Origin: Methylobacterium sp. SyP6R
GTDB lineage: Bacteria; Pseudomonadota; Alphaproteobacteria; Rhizobiales; Beijerinckiaceae
DNA: 64,000 nt
Assembly: GCF_019216885.1 (NCBI RefSeq)
Contig: NZ_JAAQRC020000001.1
Location: 1,860,001-1,924,000 of the forward strand
Direction: 5' to 3'
Shown here: positions 10,279-18,961 of the stretch, piece by piece
How the letters are laid out: the number at the start of each line of letters is the position of its first letter
Position numbering within the stretch: the stretch's first letter is position 1
Translations under genes and position numbers: made by a program
The notes under the pieces: model-generated
What the model was told of the DNA's origin: nothing
What the model saw: the letters and a program-made list of their open reading frames with translations, nothing else
The model's database searches: none

Positions 10279-11334
10279 TCATCCCGCTGCCAGCACCGCC
10301 ACCGCCACCGCCGGCCCGCAGGTTGACGCGAAGGCGGCTGCTTCGGCGGCGAGGCGCGGCGCGATCAGGTCCGCCAAATCCTCCGCCGGATGCCCGAGGC
10401 GCGCGGCGAGGCGCGTGGCGACGAAGCGGCCGGCGCCGCAGTACACGATCGGCGCCGTCTCGAACAGCTCGCCGCGGGACAGGATCAGGCCGGCGGCATC
10501 GTGCAGCAGACGCAGCTGCGCCTCGGCGAAGAAGCCCGCGAGTCGCACCCAGTCCTCCTCCGAGCCCTCGTGGCGGTCGCGGCCGATCATCCGGGCGAGG
10601 CGGATCTCGGTCTCGGGGATGGACTTGCCCTTGAGGTCGGCACTGTCCTGCTGGTCCTCCGCCTCCGGCAGCAGCCCGAGCAGGCGGTAGGCGTCGGCCG
10701 TGGTGGCGAAGCACTCCGCCATCAGCGCCGTGCGCCGGCCGCGGAACGGCGCGGTCTGCGACAGGGCCAGCAGCGGCGTGCGGACCACGCCGGTATAGAC
10801 CAGCTCCCCCGTCTCGAGCCGCTCGGCATCGCTGTAGCCGATCGGGCGGGGCTGCCCGCCCCGGATCGGGATCAGGTCGGCGGTGGTCGATCCGATATCG
10901 ACGAGGAGCGCGTCCGGCCGTAAGGCTCCGATCAGGGCGGCGGTGGCGTGCCAGTTGGCGCTGGCGATGTCGGGGGCATGGGACGAGGCCGCGTCGGGCG
11001 CGACGAGGCCCGCCCGCCCGGCATAGACCGCCACCTCGCCTTGCAGGGTCCTGGCGGCCCAGGCAGCGAGTTGCGCCACGCCGTCGGCGCGGTCGGCGAA
11101 GCAGTCGGTCAGCTCTCCGGTCATCGTCACCGCGTGACGGGCGGGTTCCCGGGTCCAGTCCGGCAGGGCCGCGAAGGTGGCATCCAGCGCCGGCAGGCCG
11201 TTCCAGAGCGGGCACGGCGCCTGGACCACCGCCTGCACGCGGTCATCCTCGACCAGCGCCGCCTTGACATGGACCCCGCCGAGGTCCCAGCCGATGACGC
11301 GACGGAGCGAGGCGGAGGGATGGAGATGGGTCAC
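10279..11334 (-). CDS. H4MPT-linked C1-transfer pathway protein, hydantoinase/oxoprolinase-like
   Basis: About 351 residues with an actin/hydantoinase-type ATPase opening (VIGWDLGGVHVKAALVEDD) and a second nucleotide-binding segment (DALLVDIGSTTADLIPI). The late VYCGAGRFVATRLAARLG segment is also typical of hydantoinase A-like proteins. This family occurs only with H4MPT-dependent C1 pathways in methylotrophs and archaea, and its precise reaction is unknown. GTG 11334 is chosen; GTG 11349 and ATG 11394 are alternatives that approach or overlap the divergent HisA-like start. Context next to fae and mch supports a role in cofactor synthesis. Confidence 0.82.
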   Translation of the reverse strand: MTHLHPSASLRRVIGWDLGGVHVKAALVEDDRVQAVVQAPCPLWNGLPALDATFAALPDWTREPARHAVTMTGELTDCFADRADGVAQLAAWAARTLQGEVAVYAGRAGLVAPDAASSHAPDIASANWHATAALIGALRPDALLVDIGSTTADLIPIRGGQPRPIGYSDAERLETGELVYTGVVRTPLLALSQTAPFRGRRTALMAECFATTADAYRLLGLLPEAEDQQDSADLKGKSIPETEIRLARMIGRDRHEGSEEDWVRLAGFFAEAQLRLLHDAAGLILSRGELFETAPIVYCGAGRFVATRLAARLGHPAEDLADLIAPRLAAEAAAFASTCGPAVAVAVLAAG

Positions 11335-11372
11335 GGTCGGGTCTCGCACGGGATGGATCGGGGCGGGGTGGC

Positions 11373-12071
11373 ATGAGCGGGCCCGCTTCCGCAACCCGGA
11401 CCGAGGTGGTGCCGGTCCTCGATCTGCGCGGCGGCGTGGTGGTGCGGGCGCGCGCCGGCGACCGCGAGGCTTACGCGCCGATCGTCACGCCGCTCTCGGG
11501 CAGCCCCGCCCCTGCCGAGGTGGCGCACGGCCTCCTCGCAGCCTGGCCGGCGCGCCGGCTCTACGTCGCCGATCTCGACGCGATCATGGACGGGACGCCG
11601 CCGGACCTCGACTCCCTGAGGGCGATCACGGCGTCCTGCCCGGGGGTGGAGCTTTGGGTCGATGCAGGTTTCTCGACCGACGAGGGCGTGGCGGCCTTCC
11701 TGGCTGCGGGCTCAGGCCGGCCGGTGCTCGGCAGCGAGAGCCAGGCCGATGCGATGCTGGTGCGTCGGATCGGCGCCCGGGCGATACTCTCCCTCGACAG
11801 CCGCGATGGCGTGCCGATGGGCGCGGCCGAGCTGCACGTGGACCCGTCGGCTTGGCCGCCGGAGGTGATCGTGATGACCCTGTCGCGGGTCGGCAGCGGT
11901 GCGGGGCCGGATCTCGCGACCTTACGCGCCCTCAAGGCGCGATCGCCTCACACGGCCTTCTACGCAGCCGGGGGCCTGCGCGGGCCGGAGGACCTGCCGG
12001 TGCTGGAGGCGGCGGGCGCCGCCGGGGTGCTGGTGGCGAGCGCGATCCATGACGGGCGGCTGCGGGCCTGA
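11373..12071 (+). CDS. HisA/HisF-like TIM-barrel protein of the H4MPT gene set
   Basis: A 232-residue (beta/alpha)8 protein with HisA-type features: VVPVLDLRGGVVVRA at the N-terminus, LYVADLDAIMDG (first phosphate-loop half), LWVDAGFST, and the second phosphate-binding half FYAAGGLRGPEDL...GAAGVLVASAIHDG. It resembles the archaeal hisAF-related family conserved with methanopterin pathways more than true histidine biosynthetic HisA, and no other his gene is present. The substrate is probably a phosphorylated precursor of methanofuran or H4MPT, but this is inference. Its start is only 38 bases from the divergent hydantoinase-like gene. Confidence 0.8.
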   Translation: MSGPASATRTEVVPVLDLRGGVVVRARAGDREAYAPIVTPLSGSPAPAEVAHGLLAAWPARRLYVADLDAIMDGTPPDLDSLRAITASCPGVELWVDAGFSTDEGVAAFLAAGSGRPVLGSESQADAMLVRRIGARAILSLDSRDGVPMGAAELHVDPSAWPPEVIVMTLSRVGSGAGPDLATLRALKARSPHTAFYAAGGLRGPEDLPVLEAAGAAGVLVASAIHDGRLRA

Positions 12072-12095
12072 ACCGCGAGGACCCGCAAACGAGAA

Positions 12096-12120
12096 GGGAG
12101 GGCCCCGTAAGGGCCCTCCC
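12096..12120. terminator. perfect 10-bp hairpin between the HisA-like gene and fae
   Basis: GGGAGGGCCC and GGGCCCTCCC form a perfect ten-base stem with a five-base loop, between two convergent genes. On the minus strand (fae direction) it is followed by TTCTCGTTTG. It probably terminates both. Confidence 0.8.
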
Positions 12121-12130
12121 GATGTTGCAT

Positions 12131-12235
12131 TCAGCGTCCGAGGAAGATGGAGGCCAGTCGCTGGAACAGTCCCTGCGGCGGAGGCGGCGGGGGCGGCGGG
12201 GGAGGTGCCGCTGGCTGTTCCGGACGGTTTCCTGT
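12131..12235 (-). other. in-frame extension behind the fae stop codon
   Basis: Reading on past the fae amber codon in the same frame gives 34 sense codons and then TGA. The string is TGNRPEQPAA, nine prolines in a row, then QGLFQRLASIFLGR. The TGA falls 11 bases before the terminator hairpin. No ATG or GTG lies inside, so it could be made only by TAG read-through, or it is an untranslated remnant. I annotate it as a region, not as a gene. Confidence 0.4.
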
Positions 12236-12751
12236 CTAGGCGACGTTCGCCGCGAAGGGGTGCTGGGCGGTCTTGTACTGCTGCGTGACCTCGGCGGCGG
12301 TCGGCGTGCCCTTGATGGCGCGCTCGATCGACAGCTTCGTGGCCTCGTAGTTGTACTTCTCGATCTTGGCGTCGTCCGCGGCTTCCCAGTGGATGAACAC
12401 GCCGACCAGGATGTACAGGTCGTCGGCCTCGGCGGCCGGGATGATGCCCTCGGCCACGCAATCCTGCACCGCCTTGGCGACGGCGTGCTGGGCCGGGCCG
12501 AACATCTGGACGGCCTGGCGGGCGTCGTTGATGGTCACCTTGTTGAACAGCAGGGTGTTGGGCTTGCACGGCAGGTTCGGCGCCACCACCGCGAGCAGGC
12601 TGGTGAAGCCGTGCTTGTTGTTGGTCAGGCTGTTGCAGAACGCCGTCTCGGCGGCGCTGCCGCGCGGGCCGATGATGAGGTCGATATGGGCGACCTCGTT
12701 GCCGTCACCGACGAGGGCCTCGCCCACCATCACCTTATTGATCGTCGCCAT
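12236..12751 (-). CDS. fae: formaldehyde-activating enzyme
   Basis: A 171-residue protein nearly identical in layout to Fae of methylotrophic bacteria. Diagnostic segments are [23 protein letters not shown] (with the conserved active-site His22), [19 protein letters not shown], the [15 protein letters not shown] segment, and [11 protein letters not shown]. Fae catalyses condensation of formaldehyde with tetrahydromethanopterin to methylene-H4MPT in the cytosol and is essential for formaldehyde tolerance. A GGGAGAA ribosome site lies 8 bases before the ATG. About 210 bases of untranslated sequence separate it from the upstream CitG-like gene, so it likely has its own strong promoter. Confidence 0.98.
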   Translation of the reverse strand: MATINKVMVGEALVGDGNEVAHIDLIIGPRGSAAETAFCNSLTNNKHGFTSLLAVVAPNLPCKPNTLLFNKVTINDARQAVQMFGPAQHAVAKAVQDCVAEGIIPAAEADDLYILVGVFIHWEAADDAKIEKYNYEATKLSIERAIKGTPTAAEVTQQYKTAQHPFAANVA

Positions 12752-12963
12752 GTGGGGGTTCTCCCAAATATCGATAAGGTTAGCCGGCCGCTGGAACAGT
12801 GCGGCGCAGCACCGCCATCCTTGCTGTCGGCGTTCAGCGCGAGCCGAACCGGTTCTCTGGATGGCGGGCGGACCCTACAGCGCCGCCGAACCCTGAACAA
12901 GCCGGCTCGACCGGTACATTGGGCCATTTTGCGCCCGGCGACGGAAGGAAAGCCGGGTCTGGG

Positions 12964-13848
12964 TTAAGACTTATTGGCAGGTTGCGCGGGCTCTCCGTCC
13001 TTCAGGCGCTGCACGGCGTCGAGGAACAGCGTCGCCACCGTGAGGTCGGCGCTGGTACCGGGGTTGAACCCGGCGGTCTTGAGTGCGGAATCGTGGGCCA
13101 GCAGGGCCGCCCGCGCGCCCTCCCCCAGGGTCAGCCCGCGCAGGGCGGAAGCGGCCTCCGCCCGCACCCGCTCGGCGGTCGCCGCGCCGAACTTGCGGGC
13201 GATGTGGCTGTCGGGGAATCCGGTCAGGAAGGCGAGATGGACCGCCGTCGTGGTCCAGGGCTCGGCCAAGCCCCGGGCGCGGGCCGCCGCCAAGGCGGGC
13301 AGGCCGACCGTGAACAAGTCCTCGAACCCGCTGACGTAGGCGCGCGCGATCCGGTCGCGCACCGCCGCCTCCGCCATGGCGGCGAGGAACGGGGGCGGCG
13401 GGCCCTCGGCCGTCACGTCGTGGCGCGCCGCACTGCCGAGCCCGCCGGGATTGGCGAGCCGGATCGCCGCGTAGAGTCCGGCCGCATCGGCCGCGTCGAG
13501 CCCGGCCAGCACGCAACCAAGGCCGTCGCGCAACGGCCCGGGCCGCTCGGCCGCGGCGGCCAGCGGGGCGCAGAGCAGCACGATGCCGAGATTGGTGTTC
13601 TGGCCGACGCCTGCGCGGGTGGCGGCCACCGCGCCCTCGATCCGCGCCCCGACCCGGGCGCCGGGCGCCGTGAGAGGGGGGGCGGAGAGCGCGGCGCTCG
13701 CCTCGAAATCCGCGACGCTCATCCGGTGCCCGGCGGCGTGGACGTGGACGTTGCCGGGCTTGATCGCCGCCAGTTCCGCCCGGCAGGCCGCGAGATAGGC
13801 TTCTGCGATCGTCGCCGGGGCAAGGGCCGGCGGGGCAAGGGCCGGCAT
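12964..13848 (-). CDS. CitG-like (triphosphoribosyl-dephospho-CoA synthase family) protein of the H4MPT cluster
   Basis: A 294-residue protein with the CitG/MdcB fold signature AAIKPGNVHVHAAGHRMSVADFEASA, GQNTNLGIVLLCAPLA, and the glycine-rich NPGGLGSAARHDV segment. True CitG makes the citrate-lyase prosthetic group, but no lyase is present here. In methylotrophs this paralogue is found beside mch and fae and is thought to serve methanofuran or H4MPT synthesis; its reaction is not established. The ATG at 13848 overlaps the stop of the ATP-grasp gene (TGATG), implying translational coupling. Confidence 0.8.
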   Translation of the reverse strand: MPALAPPALAPATIAEAYLAACRAELAAIKPGNVHVHAAGHRMSVADFEASAALSAPPLTAPGARVGARIEGAVAATRAGVGQNTNLGIVLLCAPLAAAAERPGPLRDGLGCVLAGLDAADAAGLYAAIRLANPGGLGSAARHDVTAEGPPPPFLAAMAEAAVRDRIARAYVSGFEDLFTVGLPALAAARARGLAEPWTTTAVHLAFLTGFPDSHIARKFGAATAERVRAEAASALRGLTLGEGARAALLAHDSALKTAGFNPGTSADLTVATLFLDAVQRLKDGEPAQPANKS

Positions 13849-14762
13849 CACGCCCCCTCGGCGACGAGGCGCGGCGTCCGCCCCGCCCGGACCGCCGCCA
13901 GGAAGCCGGCCGCGACCTCCCGGGCGATGTCGACCGGCGTGACCTGCTGCAGGCCCGACCAGGCCGGCATGCTGTTGACTTCGAGCACCTGGAAGCCGCC
14001 CTCCCCGTCCTCCACGAGGTCGATTCCCGTGTAGCCGCATCCCACCGCGTCGGCGGCCGCCTCTGCGAGCGCCACCGCCCGGACCGGCGGGCGCCAGGGC
14101 AGCGGCCGGCCGCCGCGATGGACGTTGGTGATCCAGCCGTCGCCCTGGCGGATCATCCCGGCGATGGCCCGGCCGGCGCAGACGAAGACCCGGTAATCCT
14201 GCCAGGCCCCGTCATGGCGGGCGACGTAGCGTTGCAGGTAGTAGACTCGCCCGACCAGTTCCTCGGGCGGCAGCTCGTCGGGCCGTGAGATGAGCTGCAG
14301 CCCCTCCCCTTGCGAGCCGAACAGAGGCTTGAGCACCAGCGGCCGCCCGGGACCCGCCTCACGGGCCACCACCTCGGCGGCGGCGTCCCGGCGCGAGAGC
14401 ACGAAGGTCTCCGGCGTCGGGATGCGGTGGCGGGCGAGCAGCAGGCTCGTCATCGCCTTGTCGACCGAGCGCTCGATGGCCTGCGGCCCGTTCCACACCG
14501 TGGTGCCGGCGGCCACGAGCGCGTGCAGGGCGCCGAGCCGCATCGTCGTCGCCTCGAAGGTGCCGCCCGCGATGGTGCGCAGGAGCACCCCGTCCGGCAG
14601 GTCGCCGCCGAAGCCCGGCACCCGAAGGGGCTCCGGATATCCGGTCTCGATCGTGACGTCGGCCAGCGAGAACAGGACCGGCGCCGCGCCGAGATCCGTC
14701 AGGGCGGTCAGCAGCCGGGCCTTGTGCCAGGCGCCGTTATCGGCCGCGAGCCCGATCCGCAT
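13848..14762 (-). CDS. RimK-type ATP-grasp ligase of the H4MPT cluster
   Basis: A 304-residue ATP-grasp enzyme. Recognisable parts are the N-terminal domain (MRIGLAADNGAWHKARLL), an ATP-binding lysine segment (PLVLKPLFGSQGEGL), the hinge YYLQRYVARHDGAWQDYRVFV, and the Mg-binding end (GYTGIDLVEDG, FQVLEVNSMPAWSGL). It most resembles MptN/RimK enzymes that add glutamate to a carboxylate. A role in glutamylating H4MPT or methanofuran is plausible but not demonstrated. It lies between mch and the CitG-like gene in one minus-strand operon, 12 bases after the mch stop. Confidence 0.85.
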   Translation of the reverse strand: MRIGLAADNGAWHKARLLTALTDLGAAPVLFSLADVTIETGYPEPLRVPGFGGDLPDGVLLRTIAGGTFEATTMRLGALHALVAAGTTVWNGPQAIERSVDKAMTSLLLARHRIPTPETFVLSRRDAAAEVVAREAGPGRPLVLKPLFGSQGEGLQLISRPDELPPEELVGRVYYLQRYVARHDGAWQDYRVFVCAGRAIAGMIRQGDGWITNVHRGGRPLPWRPPVRAVALAEAAADAVGCGYTGIDLVEDGEGGFQVLEVNSMPAWSGLQQVTPVDIAREVAAGFLAAVRAGRTPRLVAEGA

Positions 14763-14774
14763 CGATCGGTTCTC

Positions 14775-15755
14775 TCAAGCGAAGGAGCGCGCCACCAACT
14801 CCGGCACCAACCGGCCGGCGCGGTGGCTGGCGCCGGAGCGCAGCGAGGTCACGATCACCTCGGCCGGGCTGAACAGGTGCTTGTCGATGGCGTAGAAATC
14901 GCCGTTGAAGCGGGAAAAGATCTCCGCGAAGGGCGCACCGTGGTCGCGCGAGGTGGTGCTCGGCAGGGCCTCGGCCAGTCCCTTGGCGTCGGCATCGTCG
15001 GCCTCGACGAAGAGCTGCACCCGCCCGCCATAGATGATCGCGTCGTTGGTGCGGCCCATCGCCTGGATGAAGTCCGGATGCGGTGGGCTCAACGGCGCGG
15101 CGCCGAGCCCGTCGACGATGGCATTGAGGTCGAACCCGACCGAATGCGCCTTATGCAGCGCCACCTCCAGCACCCGGGCGACCACCTGGGTCGCGCCGGC
15201 GAGGCTCTGGGTCGGGGCGTAGACGAAGGTCACGTCGGACGGCGCCACGCCCGCGGCACTCGCGACCTTGGCGGTCACCGAGGCCGGCGGCGGGCTGCCC
15301 GATTCGAGCACCAGGGCGATGCGCGAGGCCTCGTCGCGATAGGCCAGTTCCTCGAACAGGTGCTCCACGGCGGCAGCCGCCCGGCCGGGGCCGGAGCCGA
15401 GGGCGAAGAAGCCCGAATCGCCCTCCTCGTCGGCGAGGCTCCAGCCGGCATACTGGCTGCCGAGGCAGGCGAGCACCGGGTCGGCGCTGTGCACGGTCAG
15501 GGTGAAGGGCCAGGCCTCCAGCGGGCCGGCGGGGCTCACCGTCACGGTGCCGAGGCCGCCTAAGCAGATCTCGGCGATGCGCCGTCCGGCCTCGATCGAG
15601 CCGCGCACCCCCGCCCCGGCATCGATCAGCCGCGCCCCTTCCGGCGCCCGCGTCACGGCGAGCCGGAGCTTCACGGCATCGGCGGCCAGGGCCTCGACCA
15701 GGGGAGCGGCGAGCGCGTTCACGCTCGGGCGGGACGGGGCGGCGGATGAACTCAT
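14775..15755 (-). CDS. mch: methenyltetrahydromethanopterin cyclohydrolase
   Basis: A 326-residue protein with the Mch signatures [43 protein letters not shown], the [10 protein letters not shown] segment, [12 protein letters not shown], and [17 protein letters not shown]. It hydrolyses methenyl-H4MPT to N5-formyl-H4MPT, the third step of the formaldehyde oxidation branch. The start at 15755 (MSSSAAPS) matches family N-termini, and longer in-frame extensions run into repeat sequence. It is the first gene of the mch / ATP-grasp / CitG-like operon. Confidence 0.97.
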   Translation of the reverse strand: MSSSAAPSRPSVNALAAPLVEALAADAVKLRLAVTRAPEGARLIDAGAGVRGSIEAGRRIAEICLGGLGTVTVSPAGPLEAWPFTLTVHSADPVLACLGSQYAGWSLADEEGDSGFFALGSGPGRAAAAVEHLFEELAYRDEASRIALVLESGSPPPASVTAKVASAAGVAPSDVTFVYAPTQSLAGATQVVARVLEVALHKAHSVGFDLNAIVDGLGAAPLSPPHPDFIQAMGRTNDAIIYGGRVQLFVEADDADAKGLAEALPSTTSRDHGAPFAEIFSRFNGDFYAIDKHLFSPAEVIVTSLRSGASHRAGRLVPELVARSFA

Positions 15756-15997
15756 GGATAACTCCCTCGGGTCCGGGGTCGGAGGATGCCCCGGTATGAT
15801 CGGTCGGGGTCTTGGACAGGCCCCGTGGGGTGACGAACGAAACGTGGGGTTCCCCCGCCCCCGCGTGGGAGAGGAGGCAGCGTGAGGGTGGGACGGTTCA
15901 GGATCAAGTGCGGAACGCGGGCACAGAGAGCCCGACTCCTCACTCCGTCCCTTCCCCGGAAACAGCAAGTCTGTCCGGCGAGAGGAATGGCGCGTCT
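15756..15997. other. mch upstream region
   Basis: This gap before the repeat element contains the presumed mch promoter. GGGAGT, read on the minus strand at about 15762-15767, is the likely ribosome site. I see no small gene. It runs into the paired-hairpin repeat at 15998. Confidence 0.35.
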
Positions 15998-16147
15998 CCC
16001 CTCTCCCGTGCGGGAGAGGGGTCGGGGGTGAGGGTGACGCGCTTCAGCGCAGAACTCCGAGCGTGGTGCTGGCAGCGAGACGGTTCAGTCCTTTTGCGGC
16101 GCCGTCTCCACCCGCACCCCCTGCCCCTCTCCCACACGGGAGAGGGG
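15998..16147. repeat. 150-bp paired-hairpin repeat (BIME-like), copy 1
   Basis: Two REP-like hairpins bound the element: CCCCTCTCCCG/CGGGAGAGGGG (15998-16021) and CCCCTCTCCC/GGGAGAGGGG (16124-16147). The about 100-base interior starts GGTGAGGGTGACGCGCTTC. The same architecture, with a similar interior, recurs at 19977-20124. It lies between MfnB and mch and is noncoding. Confidence 0.8.
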
Positions 16148-16206
16148 ATCCCGCGATCGATCTTTGAAGGGCTTTCCCCGGGCACCCCCATCCCGCCCCG
16201 GCACGC

Positions 16207-16905
16207 CTACGCCGCCTCGGTACACGGCACGATCGCCGCCAGACGCCGCACCGCTTCCGCGATCCGCGCCGGGTCGAGGCGGCCTGTCCGGTCCCCCTGC
16301 CCACACAGCCCCCCGCGGAAGCCGAGATAGCCCGGCCCGAGCGCCGCGAGTGCCGGGATGTCGTCGAGGGCGAGCGAGCCGGCGAGGCCGGAGAGCAGGC
16401 CGTGCGCCCGGCACGACGCCGCGAAGCCGGCGAGCCGCGACACGGACAAGTGGTCGGTGAGGCGCCGGCCGTCCTTGGCTCTGGTGTCGATCATCGCGCC
16501 GGAGAAGCCGGCGGCAGCGAGCGCCGGCACGTCGGCGCCTGCCGGCCCGTCCTCGGCGAACAGGACGGCGATCACCGGGAGGCCGGCGGGCAGGACCAGG
16601 CCGGTCGCGTCACGCCCGGGCGCCCAGGCGATCTTGAGGTAGCGCACGCCCGTGCCGGCCAAAGCCGCCAGGCAGGCGGAGGCCTCGCGGCCGTCCTGCG
16701 GCTCACCCGCCACCGCGCTCGTCAGCCGGTCGCCCGAGGCCGCCGCGATCGCCCGGACGGTGTCGGGCGCAAGCGCCCCGAGGGCGCCGCGGTCGGGGTC
16801 CTTGGCATCGATCAGATCGGCGCCGTGGTCGCGGGCGAGCGCCGCCTCGGCGGCGTCGCGTACGCTGACGAGGAGGCGGACGCGGGGAGAAGACAGGTCG
16901 GGCAC
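16207..16905 (-). CDS. mfnB: (5-formylfuran-3-yl)methyl phosphate synthase (MfnB)
   Basis: A 232-residue TIM-barrel protein of the former DUF556 family: RLLVSVRDAAEAALARDHGADLIDAKDPDRGALGAL at the N-terminus (catalytic Lys in the DAKDP motif), VRYLKIAWAPG, GAMIDTRAKDGRRL, and GYLGFRGGLCGQGDRTGRLD at the C-terminus. MfnB condenses two glyceraldehyde 3-phosphates to the furan precursor of methanofuran, the formyl carrier used by Fhc. It starts at GTG 16905, five bases after the stop of the upstream DUF2380 gene. Confidence 0.93.
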   Translation of the reverse strand: MPDLSSPRVRLLVSVRDAAEAALARDHGADLIDAKDPDRGALGALAPDTVRAIAAASGDRLTSAVAGEPQDGREASACLAALAGTGVRYLKIAWAPGRDATGLVLPAGLPVIAVLFAEDGPAGADVPALAAAGFSGAMIDTRAKDGRRLTDHLSVSRLAGFAASCRAHGLLSGLAGSLALDDIPALAALGPGYLGFRGGLCGQGDRTGRLDPARIAEAVRRLAAIVPCTEAA

Positions 16906-16910
16906 GGGGA

Positions 16911-17420
16911 TCAGGACCGGTTCGGCAGCGGCTCGGCGAAGAGGCGGTTCTTCACCAGGGAGCGCACGCCATGGAGCCAGGTGTCGTCGGTGTCGCCCTG
17001 GATCACGACCTGGCCGCCGCGCAGCACCTTGCCGCTTCCGGCCTCGGTGACGGTGATGGTCAGGTTGAGCACCTGCGGCGCGCTGCGCTGGACGTAGCCG
17101 TAGACGACGAGCGCCGCCCCCGCCGCCTGGGCGATTTTTTCGGCGCAGCCCTCGCACTTGTAGAACGGCGCGTCGCGCCGGATCGCGGCGGCCTGAGGCG
17201 CGAGATCGACGGGGTCGAGACCGCGGCTCGCCACCTCCCGGCGCAGGGCATCGGTGGCCAGGCCCAGGCGTCGCGCATCCTGCGGCTTCAGCGGCCGCGG
17301 CCCGATCGTGCCGGGCTCCGCCAGCTCGATCCCGAACACCGCCACGTCGTTCGGCGCGGCGGCAGCCGGCAGGCCGACGAGCAGGACCGCGAGAGCGGGA
17401 AGGGCGCGAAGGAACGACAT
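16911..17420 (-). CDS. exported DUF2380 domain protein
   Basis: A 169-residue protein with a signal peptide (MSFLRALPALAVLLVGLPAAAA). The mature domain DVAVFGIELAEPGTIG...RRLGLATDALRREVASRG, then a CEGC pair, then GAALVVYGYVQRSAPQVLNLTITV, fits the DUF2380 family. It resembles TolB-N/LpoB-like periplasmic domains, and the function is unknown. The family is often found with PQQ-dependent alcohol oxidation genes, and the divergent neighbour at 17584 belongs to such a set. ATG 17420 is chosen because it opens directly onto the signal peptide. Confidence 0.78.
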   Translation of the reverse strand: MSFLRALPALAVLLVGLPAAAAPNDVAVFGIELAEPGTIGPRPLKPQDARRLGLATDALRREVASRGLDPVDLAPQAAAIRRDAPFYKCEGCAEKIAQAAGAALVVYGYVQRSAPQVLNLTITVTEAGSGKVLRGGQVVIQGDTDDTWLHGVRSLVKNRLFAEPLPNRS

Positions 17421-17583
17421 CGCCCGACCCTCGCATGCCGGCGCGGGGATGCGCAACGCGCTCCCCCGCGAGCCGTGTTCGGACTTTTGGGGCAGGATCG
17501 GCAAGGGTGGGATGGCGTCTTACGAAATCCTCATCGAACAGACGTTGAGGCCGCGCGAGAAACCCTGGTAGCGTGCCTGCCGC

Positions 17584-18852
17584 ATGGCACAGTTCCGCAA
17601 GGCCACCCTCGCCTCCCTCGGGCTCCTCGCCGGTCTGGCGGCCCCGGCCGCTCTCGCGCAGGCTCCGGGCCCGCCGCAAGCGGCCGCCCCGCAGGCGCAA
17701 GCCGCCGCACCGCAGGCATCCGAGATCCGCATCGGCCTGGTCTACCGGCCGGCCCCGGCCCCCTCCTCGTACGACGCCCAGGCCGCACCCGAGGACGAGG
17801 GGCTGGCGGGCGCCAAGCTGGCGATCCAGGACAACACCACGACCGGCCGCTTCGTGCGCCAGAGCTACGCCCTCGATGCGGTGGCGCTCGGCACCGCCGC
17901 CCCCGGCGAGGCGCCGCCCCAGAGCCCGGTCGAGGCCGCCCGAGGGCTCGTGGCGAAGGGCCTGCGCTTCATCGTGCTGGCGCTCTCCGCCGACGAGGTG
18001 CTGGCGGTGGCCGACGCCCTCAAAGGGTCGGGCGTCACCCTGTTCAACGCCGCCGCCCCCGACGACCGCCTGCGCGGCACCGATTGCCGGGCCGACGTGT
18101 TCCACGTCGCCCCGAGCCGGGCGATGCAGACCGATGCGCTCGCGCAGTTCCTGGCCTTCATGCGCTGGCGCAAGCTCTTCCTGATCACAGGTCCGCAGGA
18201 CGGCGACAAGCTGTGGGCCGAGGCGATGAAGCGCTCGGCGAAGAAGTTCGGGCTCCAGATCAGCGCCGAGCGGCCCTGGACCTTCGGCCCCCTGGCGCGG
18301 GCGCGGGGCGACACCCCGACCCGGGCCGAGGCCCTCGTCTTCACCCGCGGGCTCGATTACGATGTCGCCGTGGTGGCCGACGAAGCCGGCGATTTCGGCG
18401 ATTACGTGCCGTTCCACACCGTCGATCCGCGGCCCGTCGTCGGCACGCAGGGGCTCGTCCCGACCACCTGGCACCCGACGCTCGAGGTCTGGGGCGCCGC
18501 CCAGGCCCAGAACCGCTTCCGCCGCCTCGCCGGCCGGCTGATGCGCCCCCTCGACTACCAGGTCTGGGCGTCGGTGCGGGCGGTCGGCGAGGCCGCCTTC
18601 CAGAAGAAGACCACCGATCCGGCGGCGCTGAGCGCCGCCATCGCCGATCCGGGTTTCACCCTGCCGGGCTACAAGGGCGTGGCCTTGAGCTTCCGCCCCT
18701 GGGATCATCAGCTGCGCCAGCCGATGCTGCTGGTGCAGCCCCAGGCCCTGGTGGCGGTGGCGCCGGAGCAGGGCTACCTGCACCAGCGCACGCTGCTCGA
18801 CACGCTGGGGGTGGACCTGCCGGAGACGCAGTGCAGGCTGGCGAAGTCGTGA
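17584..18852 (+). CDS. ABC transporter substrate-binding protein of the PQQ-alcohol-dehydrogenase system
   Basis: A 422-residue exported protein with a signal peptide ending near ALAQA, an Ala/Gln/Pro-rich linker (residues 28-45), and a type-I periplasmic-binding fold (EIRIGLVYRPAPAPSS, GAKLAIQDNTTTGRF, VLALSADEVLAVADALKG, TLFNAAAPDDRLRG). The pattern fits the branched-chain-amino-acid-like binding proteins that accompany PQQ-dependent alcohol dehydrogenases. The ligand is unknown. It heads a plus-strand set with a beta-propeller, cupredoxin-like protein, ATPase and permease. The divergent DUF2380 gene is 163 bases upstream. Confidence 0.85.
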   Translation: MAQFRKATLASLGLLAGLAAPAALAQAPGPPQAAAPQAQAAAPQASEIRIGLVYRPAPAPSSYDAQAAPEDEGLAGAKLAIQDNTTTGRFVRQSYALDAVALGTAAPGEAPPQSPVEAARGLVAKGLRFIVLALSADEVLAVADALKGSGVTLFNAAAPDDRLRGTDCRADVFHVAPSRAMQTDALAQFLAFMRWRKLFLITGPQDGDKLWAEAMKRSAKKFGLQISAERPWTFGPLARARGDTPTRAEALVFTRGLDYDVAVVADEAGDFGDYVPFHTVDPRPVVGTQGLVPTTWHPTLEVWGAAQAQNRFRRLAGRLMRPLDYQVWASVRAVGEAAFQKKTTDPAALSAAIADPGFTLPGYKGVALSFRPWDHQLRQPMLLVQPQALVAVAPEQGYLHQRTLLDTLGVDLPETQCRLAKS

Positions 18853-18961
18853 CCCGGCCATAAGTCGGTCTCGCCCGCCGCGGCGCGGCGGGTCAGGTAA
18901 GAGCAACGAGCGCGACCAGAGACGGACCGTGGGCGAAGAGCGCGGCCGGAAGGGAGGACGA

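Noticed and set aside
11373..12071. Histidine biosynthesis gene hisA
   Set aside because: The TIM-barrel phosphate motifs are present, but no other his genes are nearby. The neighbours are all H4MPT-pathway genes, so the methanopterin-associated HisA-like family fits better.
12964..13848. Citrate lyase accessory gene citG
   Set aside because: No citrate or malonate lyase subunits are present; the paralogue conserved beside mch and fae is the better match.
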